From NCBI GenBank assembly GCA_030537735.1, contig JAUNVG010000005.1:28566-92565 (forward strand): DNA of 64,000 nt, read 5' to 3'. Below the pieces are notes generated by a model. It was not told the DNA's origin, made no database searches, and saw only the letters and a list, made by a program, of their open reading frames with translations. Below are positions 53,061 through 61,903 of the stretch, piece by piece (position 1 is the stretch's first letter; each line of letters starts with the position of its first letter). The stretch comes from Actinomycetaceae bacterium (lineage in GTDB: Bacteria; Actinomycetota; Actinomycetes; Actinomycetales; Actinomycetaceae). The position numbers were made by a program, and so were the translations under genes.

Positions 53061-54524
53061 ATGGCATCGCCTTCTGACCGCCGCGCCGCCCGCCCTCGGG
53101 TTAAAACCCCCACCAAACGCAACCGCGGATCGAAAGCCCTGCAGCATCCCGCTCCCACTAAACTGCAACGTTTCGGACAGATCGCGGCAGTAATCGGATT
53201 CATCCTCCCGCTGGTGATGGACGTCCCCGGCCTGGACGCCACCGGCGAACGCATGCTGGGAATCTTCCTGGCCGCCATCATGCTGTGGGTGACGGAAGCG
53301 ATCCCGCTGTCAGCCACCGCAGTGCTGGTGATTATGGCAGAGGTGCTACTGATATCAGACCAGGCGATACTGCCGGTAGCCGAAGAAGCCCCGAAGTCCT
53401 CCCAGTTCTTCGCCGCGTTAGCTAACCCGGTGATTATCTTGTTCCTGGGTGGTTTCATGCTGGCCGATGGTGCCGCCAAATATAAGGTCGACCGCGCCTT
53501 GGCGGCGGTCATGCTTAAACCGTTCCTGTCCTCCCCGCGCATGACTTTAATGGGCGTGATGCTTATTACCGCGGTGCTGTCCATGTTCATGTCCAACACC
53601 GCCACCACCGCCACCATGTTCGCAGTGTTCATGCCGGTGCTGCTGCAGCTGCCGGCAGGTAAAGCCCGCACCGGTTTAGCACTGGCAATCCCCATCGCCG
53701 CCAACGTCGGAGGTATCGGAACCCCGGTGGGAACCCCACCCAACGCCATCGCCCTTGGCGCCCTGCAGCAAGCGGGCATCCACATTTCGTTCATTTCCTG
53801 GATGATCCTGGCGGTGCCGCTGATGGTGATTGTGCTTGCCATCGCCTGGCTATTCTTGGCATTCCGCTACATACCTTCGGACTTAAAACTGGATATCGAC
53901 TTGTCCGCCACCTTCCAAAAGGGACGCAACCCCATCATTTTCTACATCGTCGGTGGCATCACCATCGCCTTGTGGATGACGGAACCGCTGCACGGAATCT
54001 CTTCCAACACCGTGGGATTCATCCCGGTGGTGCTGCTAATGGTCACCCAGGTGATGAGTGGGGAAGACCTCAAAGCCCTGGACTGGCCGGTGCTGTGGCT
54101 GGTGGCAGGCGGTATCGCCCTGGGTATCGGAGTGGGAACCTCCGGCCTGGATGCGTGGCTGATTAACTCCATTGACTGGACGGCAGTGCCGGTGGCGCTG
54201 CTGCTGCTGGTGCTGGCAGGGATTGGTTTTGGCATGTCGAACGTTATCTCCCACTCCGCCGCCGCTAACCTGCTTATCCCCCTGGGGATGGGACTGGGTG
54301 CCTCGCTGGCGGCCGGCCCAGCCGAAATCGCGGTGGTGCTGGCCCTGGGGTGCTCCTTGGGTATGTGCCTGCCTATCTCCACCCCGCCCAACGCCATCGC
54401 CTACTCCACCGGGGAGATCAGCACCGGGGAAATGGTTAAATCCGGCGTGGTTGTCGGGGTCGCTGGCGTGATCTTGCTGGCGTTCATTATGCCGTTCATG
54501 TGGCACGCCTTGGGACTGTTCTAA
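53061..54524 (+). CDS. DASS-family sodium:dicarboxylate symporter
   Basis: 487 residues. A basic cytoplasmic N-terminus of about 37 residues precedes the membrane core. The two SNT-type signatures of the SLC13/DASS family are visible: FMSNTATTATMFAVFMPVL and, in the second half, VISHSAAANLLIPLG; each is followed by a TPPNAIA segment (VGTPPNAIALG and STPPNAIAYS). The family imports succinate, malate, fumarate or citrate with Na+. Divergence from malic enzyme favours malate. An AAGGAA site precedes the start. It is the first gene of an operon with the kinase and receiver genes; its stop abuts the kinase start. Confidence 0.92.
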   Translation: MASPSDRRAARPRVKTPTKRNRGSKALQHPAPTKLQRFGQIAAVIGFILPLVMDVPGLDATGERMLGIFLAAIMLWVTEAIPLSATAVLVIMAEVLLISDQAILPVAEEAPKSSQFFAALANPVIILFLGGFMLADGAAKYKVDRALAAVMLKPFLSSPRMTLMGVMLITAVLSMFMSNTATTATMFAVFMPVLLQLPAGKARTGLALAIPIAANVGGIGTPVGTPPNAIALGALQQAGIHISFISWMILAVPLMVIVLAIAWLFLAFRYIPSDLKLDIDLSATFQKGRNPIIFYIVGGITIALWMTEPLHGISSNTVGFIPVVLLMVTQVMSGEDLKALDWPVLWLVAGGIALGIGVGTSGLDAWLINSIDWTAVPVALLLLVLAGIGFGMSNVISHSAAANLLIPLGMGLGASLAAGPAEIAVVLALGCSLGMCLPISTPPNAIAYSTGEISTGEMVKSGVVVGVAGVILLAFIMPFMWHALGLF

Positions 54525-56549
54525 ATGGGAGCACCGCCACTGCACGTCCTCGTCATCGGAGGGCACGAAGACGACTATGTATTCACAGCTGCCGAGCAGC
54601 TTCGTGAAGGTTTAGAACAGATCACGGTGGTCGAATCTGTGGGGCTTCCCGACCTGTGCGAAGAGGACGAATGCGCCGTTCCCGTGGTAGTGATGTCCCC
54701 GCACGTGGGGCGGGTAGATGAAGTCATGCAAAGGCTACGCACAGTGGCCTCCCTGCGGCGAGCGGGCCTGGTGCTTCTTACTGACCAAACTGTGCACGAC
54801 GATTTAGCGCAAGCAGTTGACAGTGGGGTGCTTAAATCCGTGGTGGCGGTGCCATGGACACCGCCGTCACTGATCGAACAGGTCAACGCGGTAGTGCAAC
54901 GCTGGCTGCAAAAGTGGTATCCGGAAGCGGAACTAACCCACACGCTTGCGGGGATGGAACCCGACGGCGGGGTGCGCGGCGGGGACCTGCTTTACGGGTT
55001 GGACAGCCCGCGCGAACACGTCCAGCGCGTGCTGTTGGAAGGGATTGAAAAACACCTGGGGCCGCGCCCGCGCATGGTGGTGCCTGCCGGGGTGAACCTG
55101 ACCCGCCAAAACGAGCGGGTCGATGCGGTCTACCTGGTGCTTCGCGGCTCGGTGGCGCTGCGGCGCTCGTCCCACTTCGGTGACGTATTACTGCACCACG
55201 CCACCTCCGGTCCACTGATCGGTTTAGTTTCCATGGCGCGCCAGCAGCGTGCGCTTTTTACCTCCACCACCACCACGGAAGTGGAAATGGTGCGCCTGTC
55301 GTGGGAACAGTTGGAATACGTTCTAACTAAGAGCCCCGATACTTCCGCTAACCTGGCGGTGGTGGCGATCCAAGCTTTGACTTCGCGTCTGGTGCGCGCC
55401 GAATACCTGCACGTGGAAAAGAACGAGCTGGCCGAACAACTAGAACTAGAGCGTGAGCGTTTGACGCAGACCTTGGAAGAACTCACCGCCACGCGCGCCC
55501 AGCTGGTGGAGCAAACGAAGTACGCCATGTTGGGTGAGTTATCGGCAGGAATCGCCCATGAGCTCAACAACCCGGTGGCGGCCCTGCAGCGCGCGACCCA
55601 GCAGATAGGTGATGAGCTGGACACCTTGTTGCACGCGATCCCGGAGCTGGAGGACGCAGCTGGGGTGATGGAGCGTACCCGTAATGTGGAGGCTCGCTCC
55701 ACCGCGCAGGAACGTGAGCTGGTGCGTCAGGTGATGGAGCTGACGGGGGACCGGCAGGTGGCGAAGCAGCTTGTGGGGGCGGAGTTAACCGACCCGGTGC
55801 AGGTGAAGGCGCTGTTGCGTAAAGAGAAGTCGCACAGGCGTTTGCATCGGCGCGGTAAGCTTTCACCCATTAGCGTGGTTGAAGCTGCCGCTCATATTGG
55901 TAAGGCGGTGCGTAACTCCACGGTGGCGGCCAGGCGGATTACCGACCTGGTGGCGTCGCTGCGGGCGTATGCGCGCCCCGACAGTGAACCGTCGGTGGAT
56001 GTGGACGTGCACGCCGGTATCGAGGACGTGTTGCGCCTTACTTCCCACCGGCTGCGGGGAGTTGAGATTGAGCGCGAGTATGAGGATATCGCGCGGATTC
56101 GTGCTTACCCGACGCGTTTGGAGCAGGTGTGGACGAACCTGCTGGTGAATGCGCGTGAAGCGTTTGAAGATGAAGACGATGCGTTAGAAGAGGGCCAGTT
56201 GCCGGCGCGGGGAGAGGCGCCGGCGCGGCTGCGTATCGTTACCTGCCAGCCAGATGAGGAATGGGTGCAGGTTAGTATTTGCGACAATGGCCCAGGTATT
56301 CCCCAGCATTTGCGGGAGCGTATTTTGGAACCGCACTTCACCACTAAAGGTGGGCAGGTGCGTTTTGGTTTGGGCATGGGGATGTCGATTACTTCTTCTA
56401 TCGTGGATGACCACGATGGGGAAATGGTGATTGATTCGGCCCCGGGTAGTACGGTTATTACTGTGCGTCTGCCTGTGCGTGGGCCTAGCGAACAAACCCT
56501 GTTAGATGAGTCTTCCCCCACCCCTATAGATGAGGAGAATCAGCAATGA
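54525..56549 (+). CDS. Soluble histidine kinase with pseudo-receiver and cyclic-nucleotide-binding-like domain
   Basis: 674 residues with no membrane helix. Residues 5-125 resemble a receiver fold (LHVLVIGGHEDDYVFTAAEQ, then VVVMSPHVG and VVAVPWTPPSL) but the phospho-acceptor aspartate position is not conserved. Residues about 180-300 resemble a Crp-type effector domain (NERVDAVYLVLRGSVALRRS). A coiled coil (about 305-335) leads to HisKA with H345 in AGIAHELNNPVAAL. The ATPase domain has LLVNAREAFEDE, DNGPGIPQHL, PHFTTKGG and LGMGMSI. The kinase start follows the symporter stop directly and its end overlaps the receiver gene. It probably senses an intracellular signal related to C4-dicarboxylate or energy state; this is inference. 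Confidence 0.9.
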   Translation: MGAPPLHVLVIGGHEDDYVFTAAEQLREGLEQITVVESVGLPDLCEEDECAVPVVVMSPHVGRVDEVMQRLRTVASLRRAGLVLLTDQTVHDDLAQAVDSGVLKSVVAVPWTPPSLIEQVNAVVQRWLQKWYPEAELTHTLAGMEPDGGVRGGDLLYGLDSPREHVQRVLLEGIEKHLGPRPRMVVPAGVNLTRQNERVDAVYLVLRGSVALRRSSHFGDVLLHHATSGPLIGLVSMARQQRALFTSTTTTEVEMVRLSWEQLEYVLTKSPDTSANLAVVAIQALTSRLVRAEYLHVEKNELAEQLELERERLTQTLEELTATRAQLVEQTKYAMLGELSAGIAHELNNPVAALQRATQQIGDELDTLLHAIPELEDAAGVMERTRNVEARSTAQERELVRQVMELTGDRQVAKQLVGAELTDPVQVKALLRKEKSHRRLHRRGKLSPISVVEAAAHIGKAVRNSTVAARRITDLVASLRAYARPDSEPSVDVDVHAGIEDVLRLTSHRLRGVEIEREYEDIARIRAYPTRLEQVWTNLLVNAREAFEDEDDALEEGQLPARGEAPARLRIVTCQPDEEWVQVSICDNGPGIPQHLRERILEPHFTTKGGQVRFGLGMGMSITSSIVDDHDGEMVIDSAPGSTVITVRLPVRGPSEQTLLDESSPTPIDEENQQ

Positions 56550-57016
56550 AGCTAGCTGTGATTGTGCTTGAAGATGAGCCGGAGGTTCGTGAAGCCTTGG
56601 TGCGCGACCTGGACTCGCTGGCGGAGGTGATCCGGGTGGAGGCAGCGGACTGCGTTGATGATGCGTGGGAAGTGGTGTCGGAGATTGACGAGGACGGTGA
56701 CATCCTAGCGTTGGTCCTGGCCGATCACCGGTTGCCGGATCAGACGGGTGTAGATTTCCTGGTGGCGATGAATGATGACGATCGCACCGCGGATGCGAAG
56801 AAAGTGTTGGTAACTGGGCAGGCGGATCAGGAAGACACCATCCGGGCGCTTAACGATGCGCATTTGGATCACTATTTCGCCAAGCCGTGGGATGTGGATC
56901 GCCTGTTGGAGCAGGTGCGTAAGCAGTTGACGGATTTCGTTTTGGAGTTGGGGCTTGACCCTCTGCCGCACCTGCGGGTATTGGATCAGGTGCGGGTGAT
57001 GGAGTCGCTCGCCTAA
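56546..57016 (+). CDS. Stand-alone response-regulator receiver
   Basis: 156 residues: a receiver domain with E9/D10 acidic pair, phospho-acceptor D60 in LADHRLPDQTG, T90 in LVTGQ and K113 in FAKPWDV. After about residue 120 only a short helix-rich tail follows; no DNA-binding or enzymatic output domain is present. Its ATG overlaps the kinase stop by 4 bases, so the two are translationally coupled partners. A receiver without output must act by protein contact, for example on the kinase, the symporter or another phosphorelay member. That makes the regulation target open. Confidence 0.92.
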   Translation: MKLAVIVLEDEPEVREALVRDLDSLAEVIRVEAADCVDDAWEVVSEIDEDGDILALVLADHRLPDQTGVDFLVAMNDDDRTADAKKVLVTGQADQEDTIRALNDAHLDHYFAKPWDVDRLLEQVRKQLTDFVLELGLDPLPHLRVLDQVRVMESLA

Positions 57017-57044
57017 CGAAAAGCATAAAGAAATCGCAAACGAC

Positions 57045-57050
57045 TTGACA
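57045..57050 (+). promoter_or_regulatory. TTGACA -35 box within a palindrome
   Basis: TTGACA lies inside ACTTG-A-CAAGT (57043-57053), between the receiver gene and the next gene. No good -10 is found at 17 bases (GAAACT), so the promoter is only a candidate. Confidence 0.35.
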
Positions 57051-57117
57051 AGTGGCGCTAAAACCGTGAAACTCAAACAAAGAGAAAGTCATGGTTTGGT
57101 AAAGTTAAGGAGTTGCG

Positions 57118-57753
57118 ATGTTTGTTGCTGGCCACCTTCCCGCAGTTGCCACGCCAGTTTCGGGTGAGCATCGCTGCGAGCTTGGCATAACTGTAGACGC
57201 CCGCCCCCTGGCGCTCAATATTGGCGACCAACAGCCGACCTGGGTGGCAGCCAATACCTGGAGAGCACAATACAGCCTTGGTTGGCACCTGCGCGCCGCC
57301 CGCAAAGCCCTAGTGCGCATTTGGGAGCCCGACCCGTGCGACCCTTCCACCTGGGCGGTGGATCCTGAACAGATTTACCTATCGATCCTGGCCGCCTTGG
57401 AACGCAGTGGCGCCAGTTTCATTGACCGCGTTGAGATCCCCGCAGTTAGCGCCCAAGAACTAATCAGTAAAGACAACATTGCGGTGCTAAACCAACTTCA
57501 CCAAGACGGCCTGATTGGATCTTGGTCGGTGCGGGTACGAACCGTGAAACAGTACCTACGGTCCCTTAACTTCTTGGGTATCAAGCATGTTAGCGTTGAC
57601 GCGGGAGTGCTTCAAAGCGCGGATACGACAGCCTTGCTGGCGGCCGCGGACCGCGCTCGCGTACGTCTTACCTTGAATCTACCTAGCCGCTTTAGGCACG
57701 AAGATGAAGCTGTGATCATGAAGCATCAGGCAGTGGAAGTGGTATTCAAATAA
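57118..57753 (+). CDS. Hypothetical protein, perhaps degenerate aldo/keto reductase-like
   Basis: 211 residues, soluble, with an AAGGAGTTGCG site before the ATG. It has no signal peptide, membrane helix or clear catalytic motif. The stretch from about residue 80 to 190 (LAALERSGASFIDRVEIP, LNQLHQDGLIGSWSVRV, LGIKHVSVDAGVLQS) follows the strand-helix rhythm of aldo/keto reductase barrels around the position of their LHWP and GVSN motifs, but the catalytic tetrad cannot be identified. It lies 101 bases after the receiver gene and ends before a strong terminator, so it might belong to that operon. Function unknown. Confidence 0.7.
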   Translation: MFVAGHLPAVATPVSGEHRCELGITVDARPLALNIGDQQPTWVAANTWRAQYSLGWHLRAARKALVRIWEPDPCDPSTWAVDPEQIYLSILAALERSGASFIDRVEIPAVSAQELISKDNIAVLNQLHQDGLIGSWSVRVRTVKQYLRSLNFLGIKHVSVDAGVLQSADTTALLAAADRARVRLTLNLPSRFRHEDEAVIMKHQAVEVVFK

Positions 57754-57836
57754 GCGCTCCCTTGTGGTTCATTCAAAGCGCGAGTAGAAATGAAGTGTTG
57801 TAGTTTTCCTTTCGGCCTTAACTACGGCAGCAAGAC

Positions 57837-57875
57837 ACTGTGGAGGGGGGATCGAGTAGATCCCCCCTCCACAGT
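57837..57875. terminator. Strong hairpin terminator
   Basis: ACTGTGGAGGGGGGATC and its exact complement form a 17-bp stem with a GAGTA loop, followed by TTGTAGTT. It separates the dicarboxylate/kinase region from the convergent gene at 58007. Confidence 0.8.
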
Positions 57876-58006
57876 TTGTAGTTGAGCTTCACGCAAGTGC
57901 GCGGGCTTTACCTTGGCTTCTTCCTATTTCCACCCAAGCACTACCTCCAGCAGCGCACGTAACGCTACTAGGGGCGTGCAACAGTTGATTGTGCTGGCGG
58001 TGGATC

Positions 58007-59165
58007 CTAGAAGATGTCAGGGATGAGGTATTCGGCCGAAGGCACAATCATGGTTGCAATGAGCACCCCTGCGATAATCGCCCACAACGCAGAGAAAGTT
58101 GCGTGAATCATTACGGGAGAGCGCTGGAAACGGGCGGCGCGATTAATTCCGATGTAGATTACCATCTCATTGACGAACTGTAGCCACCCTAAGACTAGCC
58201 AGGCCACAACCAACACTACGACGACTAGGCCAGCAGAGGGGATCAAAGTAAGTAGCCAGGTGATGCCTAAAGCGAAGACCATGGGAGCGCAAGCGGCGGT
58301 CACGATTTGGAAAGACCGCATCAAGGGTTGCTTGGCGCCGTGGACCATGAAGGTGAAATGTATGAACAGCGCGCGTAAAGCCACCAACACGATGGTCACG
58401 AAGAACGCGGTGAACAGCAGTGAAAACCACGCCCCCCAAGGGAGAGAGTAGCCGGACTTGTAGGCGCCGCCGGTTAAAGATTCACCGAAGCTAACGACAC
58501 CGCCAACGGTACGCGAGCCCAAAGTAGCCAGCAAGAGCCCGGACAAAAGCGGTGCAATCAAGGCCATTAGATACACATACCAGCGGGAGTTTTCCGCCAC
58601 TTTCAAGGTCTCAACCGGGCGGGAACGGAAGATGGCGCTAACTGCCTGCCACAGCGCGAGGGCTTCACTCTTGATATCAAACGCCGGCATCACAATGGTG
58701 GTCTTGGCGGCGGCGGGCTGCCCTGCGGGTACGGGGTATCCCGGTGCTTGGCCGGGGACTAGAGCTTGACCAGCGGGTTGCGTGGGCGCAGGCTGACCGG
58801 GGTAGGGCACTGCAGGCGTCGGAGGCTGCGGCGGGTAGTTGGGGGACTGAGGCTGAGAATAGTTCGGGTAACCAGAAGCTGCCGGCTGGGAATAAGCCGG
58901 TCCAGGCTGCCCGTAGGACGCTGGCGCACCAGTGGTGTGGGGAGCCGGCGGAGGCGTGGGCATACCAGCCGATGGTGCCGATGGCGGTACCGGCGGAACA
59001 GGAGGTACCGGAGCGCTCGCGGAAGGAGCGGACGGGGGTACCGGAGCGCTCGCGGAGAGGCGGAGCGTTCGGCGGGAGAGGCGGAATCGGGCCACCTTGG
59101 GCAGCAGGCGCCGCAGGTTCGTTTTCAGGCGGCATGGGTACTACGGGATTTTGGTTATCAGACAT
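58007..59165 (-). pseudogene. Proline-rich multi-pass membrane protein interrupted by a frameshift
   Basis: The start MSDNQNPVVPMPPENEPAAP at 59165, with an AGAGG site, reads to NAPPL near 59055; there the frame changes by one base and the protein continues as SASAPVPPSAPSASAPVPP, a Pro/Gln/Tyr-rich region, and four to five membrane helices to 58007. A frame-B start (GTG at 59095) would give an Arg-rich N-terminus without a ribosome binding site. The shift lies in a GC-rich tract with two copies of CCGCGAGCGCTCCGGTACC. It may be a real mutation, a phase-variable site or an assembly error. The joined protein would have about 385 residues. I do not recognise the membrane domain. Confidence 0.75.
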
Positions 59166-59284
59166 AGTTCGGTACCTCTAGGATTGATGGAAAAACGCAA
59201 AAGCGCATACGTTCAGGGTATCACTTAGCTGTTGAATAGAATCTTTGGGTAAACCAGGTATCGAAACGACGCGCCAGGTCACTT

Positions 59285-60097
59285 TCACTCCACCGGCGGA
59301 CCGTCAAGACGCCCCCACTGCGACCAGGAACCGTCGTAAACACTGACGTCTTTGCGTCCGCAAACTTCTAAAGCCAGTGCCAAGACGCAGGCAGTGACAC
59401 CCGAACCGCAGGTGGTAACGATGGGGCGGTGGTCGGTTAACTCCCCTAAAAGGGAACGAAGTTTTTCTACGGGAAGCAGACCGGCCTCGTCCTGCACCTC
59501 GGTATACGGAAGGCAGGCGGACCCGGGAATGTGGCCGCCACGCAAACCGGGACGAGGCTCGGGCTCAGTACCGGCGAAACGACCCCGCGAACGCGCATCC
59601 AAAAAAGTGCGGTCACCGTCCTCGACGTGGGTGAGCACCTGGGGCTCATCCAGCAGCAGTTCAGGGCGAAGACGCACTTCCACGTTCCCAGTGGGGCGGG
59701 CAGCGGTGGGCGTGGTGGTAACTAAGCCGCCGGCTTCCTGCCACGCTTTCAACCCGCCATCGAGGACGGAAACAGCGTCGAAACCAGCCCACTTCAACAA
59801 CCACCAGGGGCGGGCCACGGAGAACAGGCCGGCGCGTTCATACACCACCACGTGAGAATCGGAGTTAATTCCCAACCGGCGCAGCTCGGCTTCGAACTGC
59901 TCAGGCTGGGGGCGGGTGTGGACGAAAGCGGAGGAGTGATCCGACCAGGAACCATCGATGTCGGCTACCTGCGCGCCGGGAATGTGGGAGTCAGTGGGTT
60001 GGGCGCCGACGGTGGCGTCGAGGATCACCAGGTTGGGGTGATCAGTCACGGCTAGGAGCTCGGCGGCGGTTACTAGGGGAGTGGGTAAAAGCGTCAT
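59285..60097 (-). CDS. sseA: Thiosulfate/3-mercaptopyruvate sulfurtransferase
   Basis: 270 residues from ATG 60097; the frame extends 24 codons more. Two rhodanese domains: the inactive N-terminal one has VLDATVG, SHIPGAQVADID and ARPWWLLKWAGFDAVSVLDG; the C-terminal one has FLDARSRGRF, GGHIPGSACLPYTEV and the active loop C230-GSGVTA. That loop (CGSGVT) is the form of 3-mercaptopyruvate sulfurtransferase rather than the basic loop of thiosulfate-specific rhodanese. It transfers sulfane sulfur to thiols or cyanide. No linked sulfur genes are in the window. Confidence 0.92.
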   Translation of the reverse strand: MTLLPTPLVTAAELLAVTDHPNLVILDATVGAQPTDSHIPGAQVADIDGSWSDHSSAFVHTRPQPEQFEAELRRLGINSDSHVVVYERAGLFSVARPWWLLKWAGFDAVSVLDGGLKAWQEAGGLVTTTPTAARPTGNVEVRLRPELLLDEPQVLTHVEDGDRTFLDARSRGRFAGTEPEPRPGLRGGHIPGSACLPYTEVQDEAGLLPVEKLRSLLGELTDHRPIVTTCGSGVTACVLALALEVCGRKDVSVYDGSWSQWGRLDGPPVE

Positions 60098-60214
60098 GTA
60101 CCTATTATCTACCGATTGTCGAACGAGAGACATTCGGAAGGAAAAGATAGCTAGGTGGTCAGAATGCATAATCTACGGAGCATCCTGACCACCTAGCATA
60201 TCGACTGCAGATTC

Positions 60215-60520
60215 CTAAAGATCGGTGTCGGTAGAACCCCCACGGTCTGTGCGGGAGCGGATACGTGAAGTTAGGGTGGGATGCAGGATGAACGCAACGA
60301 TCACGCAGATCACCGCAACTATAGGACTGGTTAGCGACTGAATCTGCAAAGCCAGGAAAGGCAGCACGCCCTGGGCCGGCTGCCCTAGCACTCCCGCTTC
60401 CGACTGGTAAATAACGTAGGGCCACAAAACTGATCCCGCCAGCGACAGTACATAGATGGCGACACCGATCAAATACAGTCGCCTTGCGAGGTAAACAACA
60501 TCGTCAATCTTGATTAGCAT
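60215..60520 (-). CDS. Small membrane protein of unknown function
   Basis: 101 residues with two predicted membrane helices (LYLIGVAIYVLSLAGSVLWP, then IVAVICVIVAFILHP) and a charged C-terminus. An AAAGGACC site precedes the ATG. It lies 54 bases downstream of the end of a truncated reading frame on the same strand, so both may once have formed one operon. No family is recognised. Confidence 0.65.
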   Translation of the reverse strand: MLIKIDDVVYLARRLYLIGVAIYVLSLAGSVLWPYVIYQSEAGVLGQPAQGVLPFLALQIQSLTSPIVAVICVIVAFILHPTLTSRIRSRTDRGGSTDTDL

Positions 60521-60574
60521 TGATCAGGTCCTTTCCCGAGAGGCAGTAGTTATTAATTGAGTGAGCCTGATTTC

Positions 60575-60735
60575 CTACGCGATCTCTTCATCGAGATGAG
60601 CTGACAATTCTTTCAGATTAATGTCATCAACAATAAGGAGCCAGTCGGATGCGATTATGTATGACAGGTGATGATCCGAAGAACTCACCCACGTGTCCAC
60701 CACTTCTTCCAGTACTTTCTTCGTCGGTGAGGCCC
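60575..60735 (-). pseudogene. 3' fragment of a gene cut off by an IS3 insertion
   Basis: The minus-strand frame ending at 60575 encodes about 50 plausible residues (KKVLEEVVDTWVSSSD, SYIIASDWLLIVDDINLKEL, SAHLDEEIA). Upstream of about 60735 the same frame is only the antisense of a transposase fragment. The natural reading is that an IS element removed the 5' part. The exact junction is uncertain. Confidence 0.45.
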
Positions 60736-61203
60736 TAAAGAGCACCTGTAGCGTGATTGATGAGTACACGCGTGAACACCTTGCTTTCCGGGTAGAGCGA
60801 AACATTGGGGCTAAAGCCGTAGCGGCGATGCTAGATGAGCTCTCCCTACAACGCGCACGCCCCCAGGTGCTGCGCATGGATAACGGGCCCGAGTTTTATC
60901 TCCCGCGCGATCGCTGAATGGGCTGGAGAACAAGGCACGAGCAGGGGTTTTATCCCACCCGGTGAGCCTTGGAAGAACGGGTATGTGGAATCATTTCACA
61001 ACCGTATGCGCAACCAGCTGCTAGCCGAAGAACTCTTCGATGGTATCGATGACGCGCTGCGCGCAGTGTAAGCGTGATCTTACCGCTACAATAACTACCA
61101 TCCGCACTCGGCCCTAGGCGGCCAAAGCCCAGCCGAGTTCGCACGCGAATACGCGGGAACAAAACAACCACAGACCCTCAAGTCAACTGGTCCTAACACC
61201 TAG
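60736..61203 (+). mobile_element. Degenerate IS3-family transposase (OrfB C-terminal part)
   Basis: Remnant of the DDE integrase core: SVIDEYTREHLAFR, then QVLRMDNGPEF with the second aspartate, a frameshift near 60895, then ISRAIAEWAGEQGTSRGFIP, EPWKNGYVESFHNRMRNQLL with the catalytic glutamate, in-frame stops TAA (61069) and TGA, and finally YNNYHPHSALGGQSPAEF to the stop at 61201. The N-terminal half including the first aspartate and OrfA are missing, and no terminal inverted repeats could be fixed. It is a dead element. Confidence 0.85.
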
Positions 61204-61284
61204 ACCACGCCAAATTGAGTCGCACCGGCTGCCATAGTTTTCCATCTCGCGTCTTTGATGATTTTTGAATCTAGAGGAGCCCCC

Positions 61285-61752
61285 ATGAGCATTAGCCAGC
61301 GTCTAGCCGACCTCGGGATTGAACTACCTTCCGTGGTACCCCCGGTAGCTTCCTACGTTCCCGCCATGAAGACGGGAGATACCGTGCGCACCTCCGGGCA
61401 GATACCAATGCGCGGTGGCGAACTGGTCGCGACCGGGCAGGTCCCTAGCCGCGCCAGCGTGGAAGACGCCACCGCCGCGGCCCGCCAATGCGCGTTGAAC
61501 GCCCTGGCCGCTGCCGCTGACGTTGCTGGGGGAGTGGACCGCCTAGCCGGAGTCATTAAAGTCACCGGTTTCGTGTCTTCTGACCCTGACTTCACCGCGC
61601 ACCCGGCGGTGATTAACGGGGCATCGGATTTCTTCCACGAGGTTTTCGGCGGGCTACACGTGCGCTCCGCCGTGGGGGTGGCCGCGCTGCCGCTGGACGC
61701 CAGCGTGGAAGTCGAGGTCGAGTTCGCCCTCGCCAATCCGAAATACGCCTAG
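61285..61752 (+). CDS. RidA-family protein (reactive intermediate deaminase-like)
   Basis: 155 residues from the ATG at 61285 with GAGGAG 5 bases before it; ten further codons upstream are not supported. The chorismate-mutase-like RidA fold is of the longer YjgH/YER057c-type subgroup (about 150 residues): GDTVRTSGQIPMRGGELVAT, ALNALAAAADVAGGVDRLAG, HPAVINGASDFFHEVFG and RSAVGVAALPLDASVEVEVE. The arginine of RSAVGV aligns with the carboxylate-binding arginine. RidA proteins hydrolyse reactive enamines or imines; members of this subgroup are less characterised. It is a single gene next to the IS remnant. Confidence 0.9.
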   Translation: MSISQRLADLGIELPSVVPPVASYVPAMKTGDTVRTSGQIPMRGGELVATGQVPSRASVEDATAAARQCALNALAAAADVAGGVDRLAGVIKVTGFVSSDPDFTAHPAVINGASDFFHEVFGGLHVRSAVGVAALPLDASVEVEVEFALANPKYA

Positions 61753-61903
61753 GAGGGCGGTAGCGCTTAAGTAGGGGCCCGCGCACCCGGGGACTTCGGG
61801 GGGCGGGATGTTTTCTTGGACAGCTAGGAGTAGCGCCCGCGCAAGCCGCCCCCTACAGGTGGCGGCTGACGACAGGTGAGTGCGGGGGAGGAAATGCAGC
61901 TGC

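Noticed and set aside
57118..57753. Firm assignment as an aldo/keto reductase
   Set aside because: The strand-helix rhythm is suggestive but the catalytic Asp-Tyr-Lys-His set is not visible, so it stays hypothetical.
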